Below, in pieces: positions 26,673 to 34,940 of a stretch of 64,000 nt of DNA (positions are counted from its first letter, which is position 1; each line of letters opens with the position of its first letter). The stretch is from an uncultured Pseudorhodobacter sp. Its GTDB lineage: Bacteria; Pseudomonadota; Alphaproteobacteria; Rhodobacterales; Rhodobacteraceae. Under the pieces are notes generated by a model. It worked only from the letters and a program-made list of their open reading frames with translations, was not told where the DNA came from and did no database searches. The stretch lies in contig CAJXWJ010000003.1 of the NCBI GenBank assembly GCA_913062925.1, positions 32,953 through 96,952 on the forward strand. The letters run 5' to 3'. A program made the position numbers and the translations under genes.

Positions 26673-27348
26673 ACTGTTTGGCCGCAAAGCCGAGTCGAGA
26701 GACGATTCCGTGGTTGTGATCGGCATGGGCCGCTTTGGCAAATCGGTGGCGACCAGTCTGGCGCAGCTGGGCCACGAGGTGCTGGGCATCGACGAGAATG
26801 CCGAGTTGGTGCAGGAAATGTCGGGCACGCTGACGCATATGGTGCAGGCCAATAGCACCTCGGTTGAAACGCTGCGGCAGCTGAACGTCGGCAATTTTAC
26901 CCATGCGGTGGTGGCGATCGGGTCAGATCTTGAGGCCTCGATCCTGTCGGTTTTGGCACTGTCGGAACTGGGAGTGCCTGACATTTGGGCCAAGGCAATC
27001 AATGAACGCCATGGCCGGATTTTGCAGCGCACCGGCGCGCATCACGTTATCCAGCCCGAAAAGCTGATGGGCGAGCGGGTGGCGCATTTGGTAACCTCGA
27101 AACTGATGGAATATATTACCTTTGACGACGATTTTGCCATCGCCCAAGCCCATGCCCCGCAAGACAGCATCGACAAAACCTTACAGGAAAGCGCGCTGCG
27201 CCAGCGCTATAATGTCACCGTGGTGGGCATCAAACGGCCGGGCGAAGATTTCACCTATGGCCAGCCCGAAACCATGGTGCGACACGGAGATGTGATGATT
27301 ATTGCTGGGAAAATCCACGATGTTGAAGCCTTTGCAGGCAAAAGCTGA
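26662..27348 (+). CDS. ktrA: Potassium uptake regulatory subunit (KtrA/TrkA, RCK domain)
   Basis: Cytoplasmic gating ring subunit of 228 residues with one RCK_N domain (GMGRFGKSVATSLAQLGHEV dinucleotide-binding loop near residues 22-40, IDENAELVQEM) and one RCK_C domain to the end. The single-RCK size is that of KtrA, half of E. coli TrkA. The start is placed at TTG 26662, inside the end of ktrB, because GGAGGA lies eight bases upstream and no ATG or GTG fits; the upstream in-frame ATG would read deep into ktrB. Translation is therefore coupled to ktrB. Confidence 0.93.
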   Translation: MLGKLFGRKAESRDDSVVVIGMGRFGKSVATSLAQLGHEVLGIDENAELVQEMSGTLTHMVQANSTSVETLRQLNVGNFTHAVVAIGSDLEASILSVLALSELGVPDIWAKAINERHGRILQRTGAHHVIQPEKLMGERVAHLVTSKLMEYITFDDDFAIAQAHAPQDSIDKTLQESALRQRYNVTVVGIKRPGEDFTYGQPETMVRHGDVMIIAGKIHDVEAFAGKS

Positions 27349-27941
27349 TGCCGAAACAGCCGCGGGCGTGGCAACGCATGCTGTCAGGGCGCAGGCTTGA
27401 TCTGCTGGATCCAACCCCGATGGATATCGAGATTGACGATATCGCGCATGGTCTGGCCTTTGTCGCGCGTTGGAATGGCCAGACGCGGGGCGATTGGCCC
27501 TATTCGGTGGCCGAGCATTCGCTTTTGGTCGAGCAGATTTTTAGCCGCCAAACCGCCACCTCGCCAAGATGGCAGCTTGCTGCGCTTTTGCACGACGCGC
27601 CAGAATATGTGATTGGCGATATGATTAGCCCAGTAAAAGCCGCGATTGGGCAAAGCTATGGCGAGCTTGATCTGCGGCTGACCGCAGCGGTGCATATTCG
27701 CTTTGGGCTGCCAGCGGTGCTGCCTGTTGAAATAAAAAAGGCGATCAAGGCGGCGGATAAAGTTTCGGCTTGGTTAGAAGCAGTACAAATCGCAGGTTTT
27801 AGCGAAAGCGAAGCAAATAAGCTGTTTGGCAAGCCCGAGACTTCGGTTTTGCGGGGCTTAAAAATTCATCTTCGCGCGCCCACAATTGTGCGCGAAGATT
27901 TTATAAACCGTCACAGCCAGCTGCTTGTGGCGATAGGGTAA
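27348..27941 (+). CDS. HD-domain phosphohydrolase (YfbR-like)
   Basis: A 197-residue HD-superfamily hydrolase similar to the 5'-deoxynucleotidase YfbR group. The metal ligands are recognisable: YSVAEHSLLV (first histidine), LAALLHDAPEYVIGDM (HD pair followed by E) and IKAADKVSAWLEA (final aspartate). The ATG shares a base with the ktrA stop (TGATG), so it is the third gene of the ktrBA unit, though a link to potassium transport is not obvious. Substrate is inferred from family only. Confidence 0.85.
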   Translation: MPKQPRAWQRMLSGRRLDLLDPTPMDIEIDDIAHGLAFVARWNGQTRGDWPYSVAEHSLLVEQIFSRQTATSPRWQLAALLHDAPEYVIGDMISPVKAAIGQSYGELDLRLTAAVHIRFGLPAVLPVEIKKAIKAADKVSAWLEAVQIAGFSESEANKLFGKPETSVLRGLKIHLRAPTIVREDFINRHSQLLVAIG

Positions 27942-27969
27942 AATGAAAAAGGGCCGCATGTTGCGGCCC
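27942..27969 (-). terminator. Intrinsic terminator of hvrA
   Basis: GGGCCGCA-TGT-TGCGGCCC (27951-27969 on the plus strand) is a perfect 8-bp stem with a 3-nt loop. Read on the minus strand it is followed by TTTTTCATTTT, a good U tract, a few bases after the hvrA stop. The same stem lies at the 3' end of the HD gene but lacks a T tract on the plus strand. Confidence 0.85.
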
Positions 27970-27976
27970 AAATCCT

Positions 27977-28291
27977 TTAAAGCGACAACTCTTCTGGTGT
28001 TTTTCCGGCAGCCAAAGCCTCATTGAACCAACGAGGCTTGCGTCCGCGGCCAGACCAGGTGTCAGACGAATCATCTGGATTCGCGTATTTTGCAACCGCT
28101 GGGGAGCGTTTGCGTGGTACGGTAACCCCAGCCAAATCGGCAAGGGAAAACCCCTTGGCGCGAGCAATTTCTTCAAGTTCTGCAATAGCTTCTTTGCGCT
28201 TACGGTCTTCAAAAGATGAAATAGCCTTAGCAACTTGGGATTGTAAATCTTTCAGTTCCTTAAGGGAGAGATCGTTAATATCAATAGTCAC
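27977..28291 (-). CDS. hvrA: H-NS family DNA-binding regulator HvrA
   Basis: A 104-residue H-NS-like nucleoid protein: an N-terminal coiled-coil oligomerisation region (about 8-45), a linker, and the C-terminal DNA-binding core with DTWSGRGRKPRWFNEALAAG (residues about 79-98). In Rhodobacter capsulatus the H-NS-like HvrA is encoded beside regA and modulates photosynthesis, nitrogen fixation and energy genes. The same neighbourhood here (hvrA, regA, senC, regB) supports this name. It lies 64 bp downstream of regA on the same strand and ends in a strong terminator. Confidence 0.9.
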   Translation of the reverse strand: MTIDINDLSLKELKDLQSQVAKAISSFEDRKRKEAIAELEEIARAKGFSLADLAGVTVPRKRSPAVAKYANPDDSSDTWSGRGRKPRWFNEALAAGKTPEELSL

Positions 28292-28355
28292 GTTGACATC
28301 CTTTTTACATCATCATGTCTTTTAGTAAGTGATTTAATTTAATCAATCAATAATT

Positions 28356-28910
28356 CTATTTCGGGCTGCGCTTTGCAAGGATTCTTTGCAAAGTCCTGCG
28401 ATGCATTGAAAGTCTGCGCGCAGTTTCAGATACGTTGCGATCACACATCTCATACACGCGCTGGATGTGTTCCCAACGCACGCGATCGGCCGACATCGGG
28501 TTTTCTGGCGGTGGCGGCATCATTGCGCCCTTAGCCAAAAGGGCATTTGTGATGTCATTCGCGTCAGCGGGTTTTGAAAGATAATCTGTCGCGCCGAATT
28601 TAACAGCAGCAACCGCCGTCGCAATTGCACCATAGCCCGTTAAAACTACGATCCGGCTATCTGGGCGACGCTCGCGCAGCGTTTCGACGACATCTAACCC
28701 ATTGCCATCTTCAAGCCGCAGATCAATGACGGCATAGGCCGGCGGACGCGCCATCGCAATTGCACGACCTGCGGCAACCGAACTTGCAGTTTCAGGTGCA
28801 AAACCACGCTTTTCCATTGCCTTTGCAAGCCTTTTTACAAAAGCCTCGTCGTCATCAACCAAAAGCAAAGACCGATCCGGCCCCAGCTCTACGCCAAGAT
28901 CTTCAGTCAT
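28356..28910 (-). CDS. regA: Redox response regulator RegA/PrrA
   Basis: Response regulator of the RegBA/PrrBA global redox system, 184 residues, exactly the Rhodobacter size. The receiver domain has the acidic pocket LVDDDE (19-21) and phosphoacceptor D63 in VIDLRLEDG, with conserved LTGYGAIATA and LSKPAD. The C-terminal Fis-type HTH is VSETARRLSMHRRTLQRIL. It controls respiration, carbon fixation and, where present, photosynthesis genes. ATG at 28910 follows AGGGA with a 5-base gap and matches the family start; the extra four residues from 28922 are not needed. Confidence 0.97.
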   Translation of the reverse strand: MTEDLGVELGPDRSLLLVDDDEAFVKRLAKAMEKRGFAPETASSVAAGRAIAMARPPAYAVIDLRLEDGNGLDVVETLRERRPDSRIVVLTGYGAIATAVAAVKFGATDYLSKPADANDITNALLAKGAMMPPPPENPMSADRVRWEHIQRVYEMCDRNVSETARRLSMHRRTLQRILAKRSPK

Positions 28911-28974
28911 AAGTTCCCTCACATTCCACTCTGACCATATCTAGGTCGCAATGCTGTCTTGGTCAAATAAGCTG

Positions 28975-29595
28975 TCAACTGTGATCAATAAAACAAGCCG
29001 TGCGATCGGCCATTTGTTGCGCCGTATCGTCTCGACCAAAGAAATCAGCAAAGCCTGTCCCGGGCAACATTAGATAAGTAAAGGTAGAGTGATCCATCAG
29101 ATAATATTGATCACTGCTATCTTGTTTCTTGAAATAGGTTTTATAGGCTTTTGATGCGGCCTTAATCTGATCTTCGGTGCCAGTGAGACCAACCATCTTT
29201 GGGCTTAGGTTGGCGCTGAATTCCTTAACCACGGCGGGCGTATCGCGTGCGGGATCAATGGTGATGAACACAGGCGTCACATCATAGCCTTTGTCTGCCA
29301 GCAGATCGACAGCCTCGACGTTGCGGGCATTGTCCAAGGGGCAGACATCGGGGCAAAAGCTGTAGCCAAAATAAACAAGCGAAGGCTTGGCCAGAACCTC
29401 TTTATCGGTGACGGTCTTGCCAGTGCTGTCGATCAGCGTGAAAGCACCACCAATCGCGCCACTGCCACCTGCAACGGTTGCGCTTCGGCATTCGGCAAAG
29501 CGATCATTGCTTTGCTGGTTCCAGACCATAAGCGCTGTCCCGCCCAGCAGACCGGCCACTGCTGCAATTGCCAGCGCGGAATAAACCTTTAGCAT
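28975..29595 (-). CDS. senC: SCO1/SenC family copper chaperone (PrrC)
   Basis: Membrane-anchored thioredoxin-fold copper protein of 206 residues that helps assemble the CuA centre of cytochrome oxidase and affects RegB signalling in Rhodobacter. One N-terminal helix (about 4-24) anchors it with the domain in the periplasm. Copper ligands are C81 and C85 in YFGYSFCPDVCP and the distal histidine in YYLMDHSTFTY. ATG 29595 has GGAGGTGA upstream. The gene is divergent from regB by 86 bp and precedes regA, the usual order in Rhodobacteraceae. Confidence 0.95.
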   Translation of the reverse strand: MLKVYSALAIAAVAGLLGGTALMVWNQQSNDRFAECRSATVAGGSGAIGGAFTLIDSTGKTVTDKEVLAKPSLVYFGYSFCPDVCPLDNARNVEAVDLLADKGYDVTPVFITIDPARDTPAVVKEFSANLSPKMVGLTGTEDQIKAASKAYKTYFKKQDSSDQYYLMDHSTFTYLMLPGTGFADFFGRDDTAQQMADRTACFIDHS

Positions 29596-29681
29596 TGCCC
29601 TCACCTCCATGGTTGCGCGGAAATTTCGCGTCTATGGGCTTTGTTAGAACCTGAAACCCGCGCAAAAGGCCAGAGCTGACC

Positions 29682-31079
29682 ATGTCAAACCCCCGTGACA
29701 TTTTCACCCAAAGTGATGATTTTCGCACCGAGCAGAATGATTGGCTGCGGCTGCGGACACTTATTTTGCTGCGCTGGACTGCAATTTTTGGCCAGCTTGC
29801 GGCGCTTGCGGTGGCAACCCAGTATTTCGCGCTTCAGCTGCCGCTTGGCCTGTGCTTTCTTGCCATAGGTTTAGCGATTATTGCCAACCTGCTGGCTGTG
29901 TTTATTTTCCCAGCGAACAAGCGTCTGAGCGAGGGGGAAGCCATGCTGACGCTGGTCTTCGATCTGGCGCAGCTTGGGTTTTTGCTGTTTTTGACCGGCG
30001 GCCTGACCAATCCTTTTGCGCTGCTGATCCTTGCACCGGTGATTGTCTCGGCCACGGCTCTGCGGCTGCGCAGCACGATTGTATTGGGGATTTTGGCCGC
30101 AGGCATTGTGACGCTGATTGCGGTCAAGAACCTACCACTGCGTTATCGCGACGGCAGCGACTTTGCTATCCCCGAGCTGTTTGCTTTTGGATTTTGGATC
30201 GCGCTTTTGATTGGTATTGGCTTTTTAAGTGTCTATTCGCGCCGAATCTCAAGCGAGATGCGATCTATGTCGGATGCGCTTTTGGCAACGCAAATGGCCT
30301 TGGCACGGGAACAAAAGCTGACCGATCTGGGCGGCGTGATCGCTGCGGCGGCGCATGAGTTGGGCACGCCGCTTGCGACAATAAAGCTGGTCAGCACCGA
30401 ATTGATTGACGAGCTTTCCGATCAGCCAGACTTGGCGGAAGATGTTTTACTGATCCGAGACCAGGCGGATCGCTGCCGTGACATTTTGCGGTCTATGGGC
30501 AAGGCGGGCAAGGACGATCTGCATATGCGGCAGGGCTTGCTCTCGGCGGTGCTGCGCGAAGCGGCAGAGCCGCATCTGGATCGCGGCAAAACGGTTCACT
30601 TTTCGGTGACCGCTGCGGCGCAATCGGGGCTGCGTGAACCTGAAATTCTGCGCCGCCCCGAGCTTATTCACGGTCTGCGCAATTTGGTGCAGAATGCCGT
30701 CGATTTTGCGCGGGACAGGGTCTGGATCGACGCGCACTATAGCGACAGCCGCTTGCGGATTTTGATTGTCGATGACGGGCCAGGCTATCCCTCACAGGTG
30801 ATTGGTCGCATCGGCGACCCCTTTGTGCGCTCGCGGCGCGATCCGCGTGACCTGAGCCGACCAGGCTATGAGGGCATGGGGCTGGGGCTGTTTATTGCCA
30901 AGACCTTGCTAGAGCGAACGGGGGCAGAATTGTCTTTCGCCAACGGCAGCGACCCGTTTTTGCAACCCGAAGAACGGCCCGAGCGCAGCGGCGCGATTGT
31001 CGAGGTGGTCTGGCCAAACGCGGTGATTATTGCCGAAAGCCGTGCAGGTTTGGGGCTTAATCAAGTGATCGAGCCTTAA
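29682..31079 (+). CDS. regB: Redox sensor histidine kinase RegB/PrrB
   Basis: Membrane sensor kinase of 465 residues partnered with RegA. Six membrane helices occupy about residues 25-185; the quinone-binding motif GGLTNPF is at 106-112. The phosphorylated histidine is H225 in AAAHELGTPLATIKL, and the redox-active C265 is in RCRDILRSMGKAGKDD; both positions coincide with the residues known in R. capsulatus RegB. The ATPase domain has N (LVQNAVDFARD), G1 (VDDGPGYP) and G2 (GMGLGLFIAKTLLE) boxes. All sensing residues are intact, so the system should be functional. Confidence 0.97.
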   Translation: MSNPRDIFTQSDDFRTEQNDWLRLRTLILLRWTAIFGQLAALAVATQYFALQLPLGLCFLAIGLAIIANLLAVFIFPANKRLSEGEAMLTLVFDLAQLGFLLFLTGGLTNPFALLILAPVIVSATALRLRSTIVLGILAAGIVTLIAVKNLPLRYRDGSDFAIPELFAFGFWIALLIGIGFLSVYSRRISSEMRSMSDALLATQMALAREQKLTDLGGVIAAAAHELGTPLATIKLVSTELIDELSDQPDLAEDVLLIRDQADRCRDILRSMGKAGKDDLHMRQGLLSAVLREAAEPHLDRGKTVHFSVTAAAQSGLREPEILRRPELIHGLRNLVQNAVDFARDRVWIDAHYSDSRLRILIVDDGPGYPSQVIGRIGDPFVRSRRDPRDLSRPGYEGMGLGLFIAKTLLERTGAELSFANGSDPFLQPEERPERSGAIVEVVWPNAVIIAESRAGLGLNQVIEP

Positions 31080-31108
31080 TGCACCTAGCGTCGCTTCTGC
31101 TCCGTTCT

Positions 31109-31123
31109 TTAACCGACCGTTAA
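31109..31123. promoter_or_regulatory. Candidate CtrA-binding site (TTAA-N7-TTAA)
   Basis: TTAACCGACCGTTAA is a perfect full site for the alphaproteobacterial cell-cycle regulator CtrA (two TTAA half-sites with a 7-bp spacer). It lies 57 bp before the start of the membrane PAS protein, a suitable promoter distance. Further TTAA copies follow at 31135, 31141 and 31156. The call rests on the consensus only. Confidence 0.55.
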
Positions 31124-31180
31124 CGAAGATGTCGTTAATCTTAACGAGCGAATTTTTAACGGCGCGATTGGAAGACAAGG

Positions 31181-32749
31181 ATGGATTGGCAAATATTTTT
31201 TGCCGCACTCTCCGCAGGGCTTGTTGCTGCGGCGGTGGGGATTTTGGCGCTTTGGTTTTCGCACAGTCAGGTGGTTGGTTTTGAAAAAAGCATTTTTACC
31301 GACGAGACCCGCGCGGCGATCTTTTTGTTTGACGGTGAAAGCCTGATCGACAGCACGCCTGAGGCGCGCGGATTGCTTGCGGCCAGTCAGGCGCCGGGCA
31401 CAGAGTGGGAAAAGCTGATGGCCTTTCTTGCGCCACGCTTTGACGGACTGGAGGCGCAGCTTTTACGACTGCCAGAGCTGGGCAGCTTTGACCTCGCCTC
31501 GCGCTGCGCCAGTCCTGCCTTGACCCTGCGGGCAGAACATCGAGGCGGCCTGAGTCAACTCGAGCTGAGGGATGCCGCAAGCGGGGCAACGCAGGGCAGT
31601 GATCCCTTGATCCAGCGCGCGGTGCTAGAGGAACTGGGCATGCTGCGCGATGCGATTGCGGCCGCCCCCCTGCTGGTTTGGCGCGAAAACGGCGCGGGAG
31701 AGGTGATCTGGGCGAATGGACCCTATTTGCTGCAATCTTGCGCTGTTCTGACGGAAGGCCGCGAGTTGGGCTGGCCCTTACCAAGGCTGTTCACCCCGGC
31801 AACCAGCCAAAAAGATCTGAAGGATCATCGGCAAAACCTGAAGCTGCCCTCGGGCCAGCAAGCTTGGTTTACGATTTCAAGCAAAGTCGAAACGCTGGGC
31901 TGGCTGCGCTATGCGGTTCAGGCAGATGGCGCGGTTCAGGCCGAGACCGCTTTGCGCGATTTCATGCAAACCTTTACGAAAACCTTTGCCCAATTGCCAA
32001 TTGGCTTGGCGATTTTCGACGCCGATCGTAAATTACAGCTGTTTAACCCAGCTTTGCTGGATTTAACCCAGCTTCCAGCTGATTTTCTTTCGATGCGGCC
32101 GACGCTTCTTTCGGTTCTGGATGCGATGAGGGATCGAAAGATGTTGCCAGAACCGAAAGACTATCGCGGTTGGCGGCGACAGCTGAGTGAGATGGAAAAA
32201 GCAGCGGCTTCGGGGCTTTATGAAGAAACTTGGAACCTGCCAGATGGGCAGACCTATAAGGTTGTCGGCCGACCCCACCCGAATGGCGCGATTGCCTTGA
32301 TGATCGAAGATATCTCAACCGAAATGCTGCGAACGCGGCGGTTTCGAGCCGATCTGGAACTGGGACAATCGGTGATTGATCAGCTGGAAGATGCCATCGC
32401 GGTCTTTGATCAGGCGGGGCTTTTGGTGATGTCGAACGCGGCCTATGCCCAACTTTGGGGTCATAATCCCAGCGCGTGGGTCAGCGATTGCAGCCTGCGC
32501 AGTCTGAGCGCACATTGGCGCAGCCTGTCGCCACCAAGCGGACTTTGGGCCGAGGTCGAGGATTATGTGGCCACGATCGGCGACCGCGAGGCTTGGCACG
32601 CCGAGGCGCGGTTGCTGGACGGCAGGCTGCTTGACTGTGAGTTTGCGCCTTTGGCGGGAGGCGCGACGCTGGCGCGGTTTCGGGTGCAACCGGTCACTCA
32701 AGCACTGCCGACCAAGCTCGCGCCGCGCGCAAAGCAGCAACGCCGCTAA
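31181..32749 (+). CDS. Membrane-anchored multi-PAS protein, possibly DivL-like
   Basis: 522 residues with one N-terminal membrane helix (about 5-26), then two or three PAS modules: a weak one about 160-240 (LVWRENGAGEVIWANGPYLL), a clear one about 265-375 (FAQLPIGLAIFDADRKLQLF) and a second clear one about 390-500 (LEDAIAVFDQAGLLVMSNAAY). No histidine dimerisation or ATPase domain follows. Rhodobacterales encode a DivL homologue described as a PAS protein that acts in the CckA-ChpT-CtrA pathway; the size, layout and a perfect CtrA box upstream make this a plausible match, but the name is inference. It follows regB by 101 bp on the same strand. Confidence 0.65.
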   Translation: MDWQIFFAALSAGLVAAAVGILALWFSHSQVVGFEKSIFTDETRAAIFLFDGESLIDSTPEARGLLAASQAPGTEWEKLMAFLAPRFDGLEAQLLRLPELGSFDLASRCASPALTLRAEHRGGLSQLELRDAASGATQGSDPLIQRAVLEELGMLRDAIAAAPLLVWRENGAGEVIWANGPYLLQSCAVLTEGRELGWPLPRLFTPATSQKDLKDHRQNLKLPSGQQAWFTISSKVETLGWLRYAVQADGAVQAETALRDFMQTFTKTFAQLPIGLAIFDADRKLQLFNPALLDLTQLPADFLSMRPTLLSVLDAMRDRKMLPEPKDYRGWRRQLSEMEKAAASGLYEETWNLPDGQTYKVVGRPHPNGAIALMIEDISTEMLRTRRFRADLELGQSVIDQLEDAIAVFDQAGLLVMSNAAYAQLWGHNPSAWVSDCSLRSLSAHWRSLSPPSGLWAEVEDYVATIGDREAWHAEARLLDGRLLDCEFAPLAGGATLARFRVQPVTQALPTKLAPRAKQQRR

Positions 32750-32794
32750 CGATCCTATCTTGCGGTGCGCGGTGGGCAGGCTAGACTCGCGCCT

Positions 32795-33268
32795 ATGGAT
32801 CAAATGGCACCGCTTTGTATTTTTCTGCCCTCGGAAGAGGCAACGACAGCGCTTGGCGCTTGGTTCGCCAAGCGTGCGCAGATTGGGGATACACTGCTGC
32901 TTTCGGGCCCGATTGGCGCGGGCAAAAGCCATTTCGCACGCGCTTTTATTCGCGCAAGGCTCGGGCGGGCCGAGGATGTTCCCTCACCGAGTTTTACTTT
33001 GGTGCAGACCTATCAAGCGGATGTCGAGATTTGGCACAGCGACCTTTACCGCTTGTCGCATCCGGATGAGGTGCTGGAACTGGGGCTGGAGGAGGCGTTT
33101 TCGACAGCGATCTGTTTGGTGGAATGGCCAGATCGGCTGGGTAAATTCGTGCCAAAGCAAGCAATTTGGATTGGTTTTGCCAGCAAAGCCGAGGGTCGGA
33201 TGGCCGAAATCCGCTTTACAGATCGCGGGGCTTTGCGTGCAGATCTCGTCGAGGATTGGGTGCGATGA
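32795..33268 (+). CDS. tsaE: tRNA threonylcarbamoyladenosine biosynthesis ATPase TsaE
   Basis: Small P-loop ATPase, 157 residues, that resets the TsaBD complex during t6A tRNA modification. Walker A GPIGAGKS is at 38-45, then DVPSPSFTLVQTY and the Walker B-like DLYRLSHPDEVLELGLEE, ending in CLVEWPDRLG, all TsaE hallmarks. The ATG at 32795 lacks a strong Shine-Dalgarno; ATG 32804 is possible. Its stop overlaps the amgK start by ATGA. Partner TsaD is encoded 12 kb away. Confidence 0.95.
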   Translation: MDQMAPLCIFLPSEEATTALGAWFAKRAQIGDTLLLSGPIGAGKSHFARAFIRARLGRAEDVPSPSFTLVQTYQADVEIWHSDLYRLSHPDEVLELGLEEAFSTAICLVEWPDRLGKFVPKQAIWIGFASKAEGRMAEIRFTDRGALRADLVEDWVR

Positions 33269-34272
33269 AAGCGCGTTTGCCGTCAGATCAGTTTTTGCAG
33301 ACCGCGGGCTGGGGCGATGCGAACCGGCAGTTTCTTGCCGGCGATGCCTCGGATCGCAGCTATGAGCGGCTCAGGCGGGGAGATCAGACTGCGGTCTTGA
33401 TGGATGCCCCCCCAGGAAAAGGTGACGATCCTGCCGATTTTCTGAAGATTGCGACGCATCTCAGCGAGCTGGGCCTCTCTTCACCACGCTGTTTGGCGCA
33501 GGATTTGGCAAATGGATATCTGCTTTTAGAAGATCTGGGTGACGCCCTGTTTGCGCGCCTGTTAGAGCAGGATATTTCCATTGAAAACCGTCTCTATACG
33601 GCTGCAACGGCGGTTTTGGTGCATTTACAAAGGGCTGCGCCACCTGCTGATCTGCCCAATCTTTCTGCGCAAGATTGGGCAGAAGCCGGCTGCTTTGCAC
33701 TGGACTGGTATCGTTTTGCAATCATGGGTGACAGCGGTGAAAAGGATGATTTCAAAGCAATATTGACAGAGGCGATGACAGACTTTGCTGATGGACCGCG
33801 GGTGCTGATTTTACGCGATTTTCATGCCGAAAACCTGTTATGGTTGCCAGAACGCCTGGGCCTTGCGCGCGTTGGGCTGCTGGATTTCCAGCTCGCGCAG
33901 CTTGGCCAGCCCGGCTATGATCTGGTCTCGCTGCTGCAAGACGCCCGCCGCGATGTTTCACGTGAAACCGAAATCGCAATGCAGCATCAGTTCTTGCAGC
34001 TGCAAGGTGGGTCTGAGGCGAATTTTCAAGCCAGTTATGCCTGCCTGGGTGCGCAACGGGCATTGCGCATCCTTGGGATTTTCGCGCGACTTTGCCTGCA
34101 CGGCGGCAAATCTGGCTATCTTGCCCTATTGCCGCGGGTCTGGGGGCAGTTGCAACGCAACCTTGCCGCGCCCGAACTTGCACCGCTTGCTGCAATCTGT
34201 GCAAAACTTCTTCCATCACCCAGCCCTGAAGCCCTACAAAAGATAGGCTCGCAATGCGCCCAGTTTCGGTAA
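33265..34272 (+). CDS. amgK: N-acetylmuramate/N-acetylglucosamine kinase AmgK
   Basis: Anomeric sugar kinase of 335 residues with an aminoglycoside-phosphotransferase fold, phosphorylating MurNAc (and GlcNAc) at C1 for peptidoglycan recycling that bypasses de novo UDP-MurNAc synthesis. The nucleotide loop is AGDASDRSYERLRRG near residue 27, the catalytic motif is LILRDFHAENLLWL and the metal motif is GLLDFQLAQLG. Start ATG 33265 overlaps tsaE. The end overlaps murU by 19 bases, coupling kinase and uridylyltransferase. A near-perfect parS lies inside the gene at 33954-33969, encoding DVSRET. Confidence 0.93.
   Translation: MKARLPSDQFLQTAGWGDANRQFLAGDASDRSYERLRRGDQTAVLMDAPPGKGDDPADFLKIATHLSELGLSSPRCLAQDLANGYLLLEDLGDALFARLLEQDISIENRLYTAATAVLVHLQRAAPPADLPNLSAQDWAEAGCFALDWYRFAIMGDSGEKDDFKAILTEAMTDFADGPRVLILRDFHAENLLWLPERLGLARVGLLDFQLAQLGQPGYDLVSLLQDARRDVSRETEIAMQHQFLQLQGGSEANFQASYACLGAQRALRILGIFARLCLHGGKSGYLALLPRVWGQLQRNLAAPELAPLAAICAKLLPSPSPEALQKIGSQCAQFR
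33954..33969. other. parS-like site, 15/16 match, inside amgK
   Basis: TGTTTCACGTGAAACC differs from the canonical palindrome TGTTTCACGTGAAACA only in its last base. It encodes part of DVSRET in amgK. It lies about 19 kb left of the proposed origin, whereas the three perfect sites lie to the right. ParB binding is likely but may be weaker than at the perfect sites. Confidence 0.75.
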
Positions 34273-34940
34273 TGCTCTATGCAGCAGGATTTGGCACCCG
34301 TATGGGAGCGTTGACAGCGCATCAACCCAAGCCAATGGTTAATGTGGCCGGAAAACCTCTTATTGATCATGCTCTTAGCGTCGTGGAGACGGCCGGCATC
34401 ACGGATATAACCGTGAACCTGCACTATCTTGGTGAGCAAATTGAACAGCATTTACAGCGGCGTAGCATCAAGTTTTCGCATGAAATCCCGCAGATCCTCG
34501 ATACTGGAGGCGGGTTGAAAGCCGCGGCAAAGCATCTTGGCAAAACGCCTGTGATCACCCTGAACACCGACGCAGTCTGGACAGGGCAAAACCCGATCAA
34601 GCAATTGCTGGCTGCTTGGGATCCTGCGCGGATGGATGCGCTTTTGCTGCTTCTGCCACAAGATCAGGCGCTTGGGCACAATGGCACGGGCGACTTTCTG
34701 CTGGATGATACCAACCGTATCACCCGCGCGAAAGGCGCCAAAGCCCCCGTTTACCTTGGAGCGCAAATTCTTAAGACAGAGCTGGTTTTCGATTTTTCAG
34801 AGACGGTATTTAGTCTCAATACCATCTGGGATCAAATGATCGAACAAGGACGGGCCTACGGCATTCTGCATCAGGGCGGCTGGTGCGACGTCGGGCGGCC
34901 CGAGGGCATAGCCCTCGCCGAAAGCCTACTGCATGTTTAA
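34254..34940 (+). CDS. murU: N-acetylmuramate alpha-1-phosphate uridylyltransferase MurU
   Basis: Nucleotidyltransferase of 228 residues that turns MurNAc-1-phosphate, the AmgK product, into UDP-MurNAc. The sugar-nucleotide transferase signature LYAAGFGTRMGALTAHQPKPM is near residues 8-28, followed by GKPLIDHALSVV, LDTGGGLKAAAKHLG and the metal aspartate in ITLNTDAVWTG. The end GWCDVGRPEGIALAE is typical. It overlaps amgK upstream and addB downstream (8 bases), so the block is one transcription unit. ATG 34272 is a less likely alternative. Confidence 0.93.
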   Translation: MRPVSVMLYAAGFGTRMGALTAHQPKPMVNVAGKPLIDHALSVVETAGITDITVNLHYLGEQIEQHLQRRSIKFSHEIPQILDTGGGLKAAAKHLGKTPVITLNTDAVWTGQNPIKQLLAAWDPARMDALLLLLPQDQALGHNGTGDFLLDDTNRITRAKGAKAPVYLGAQILKTELVFDFSETVFSLNTIWDQMIEQGRAYGILHQGGWCDVGRPEGIALAESLLHV

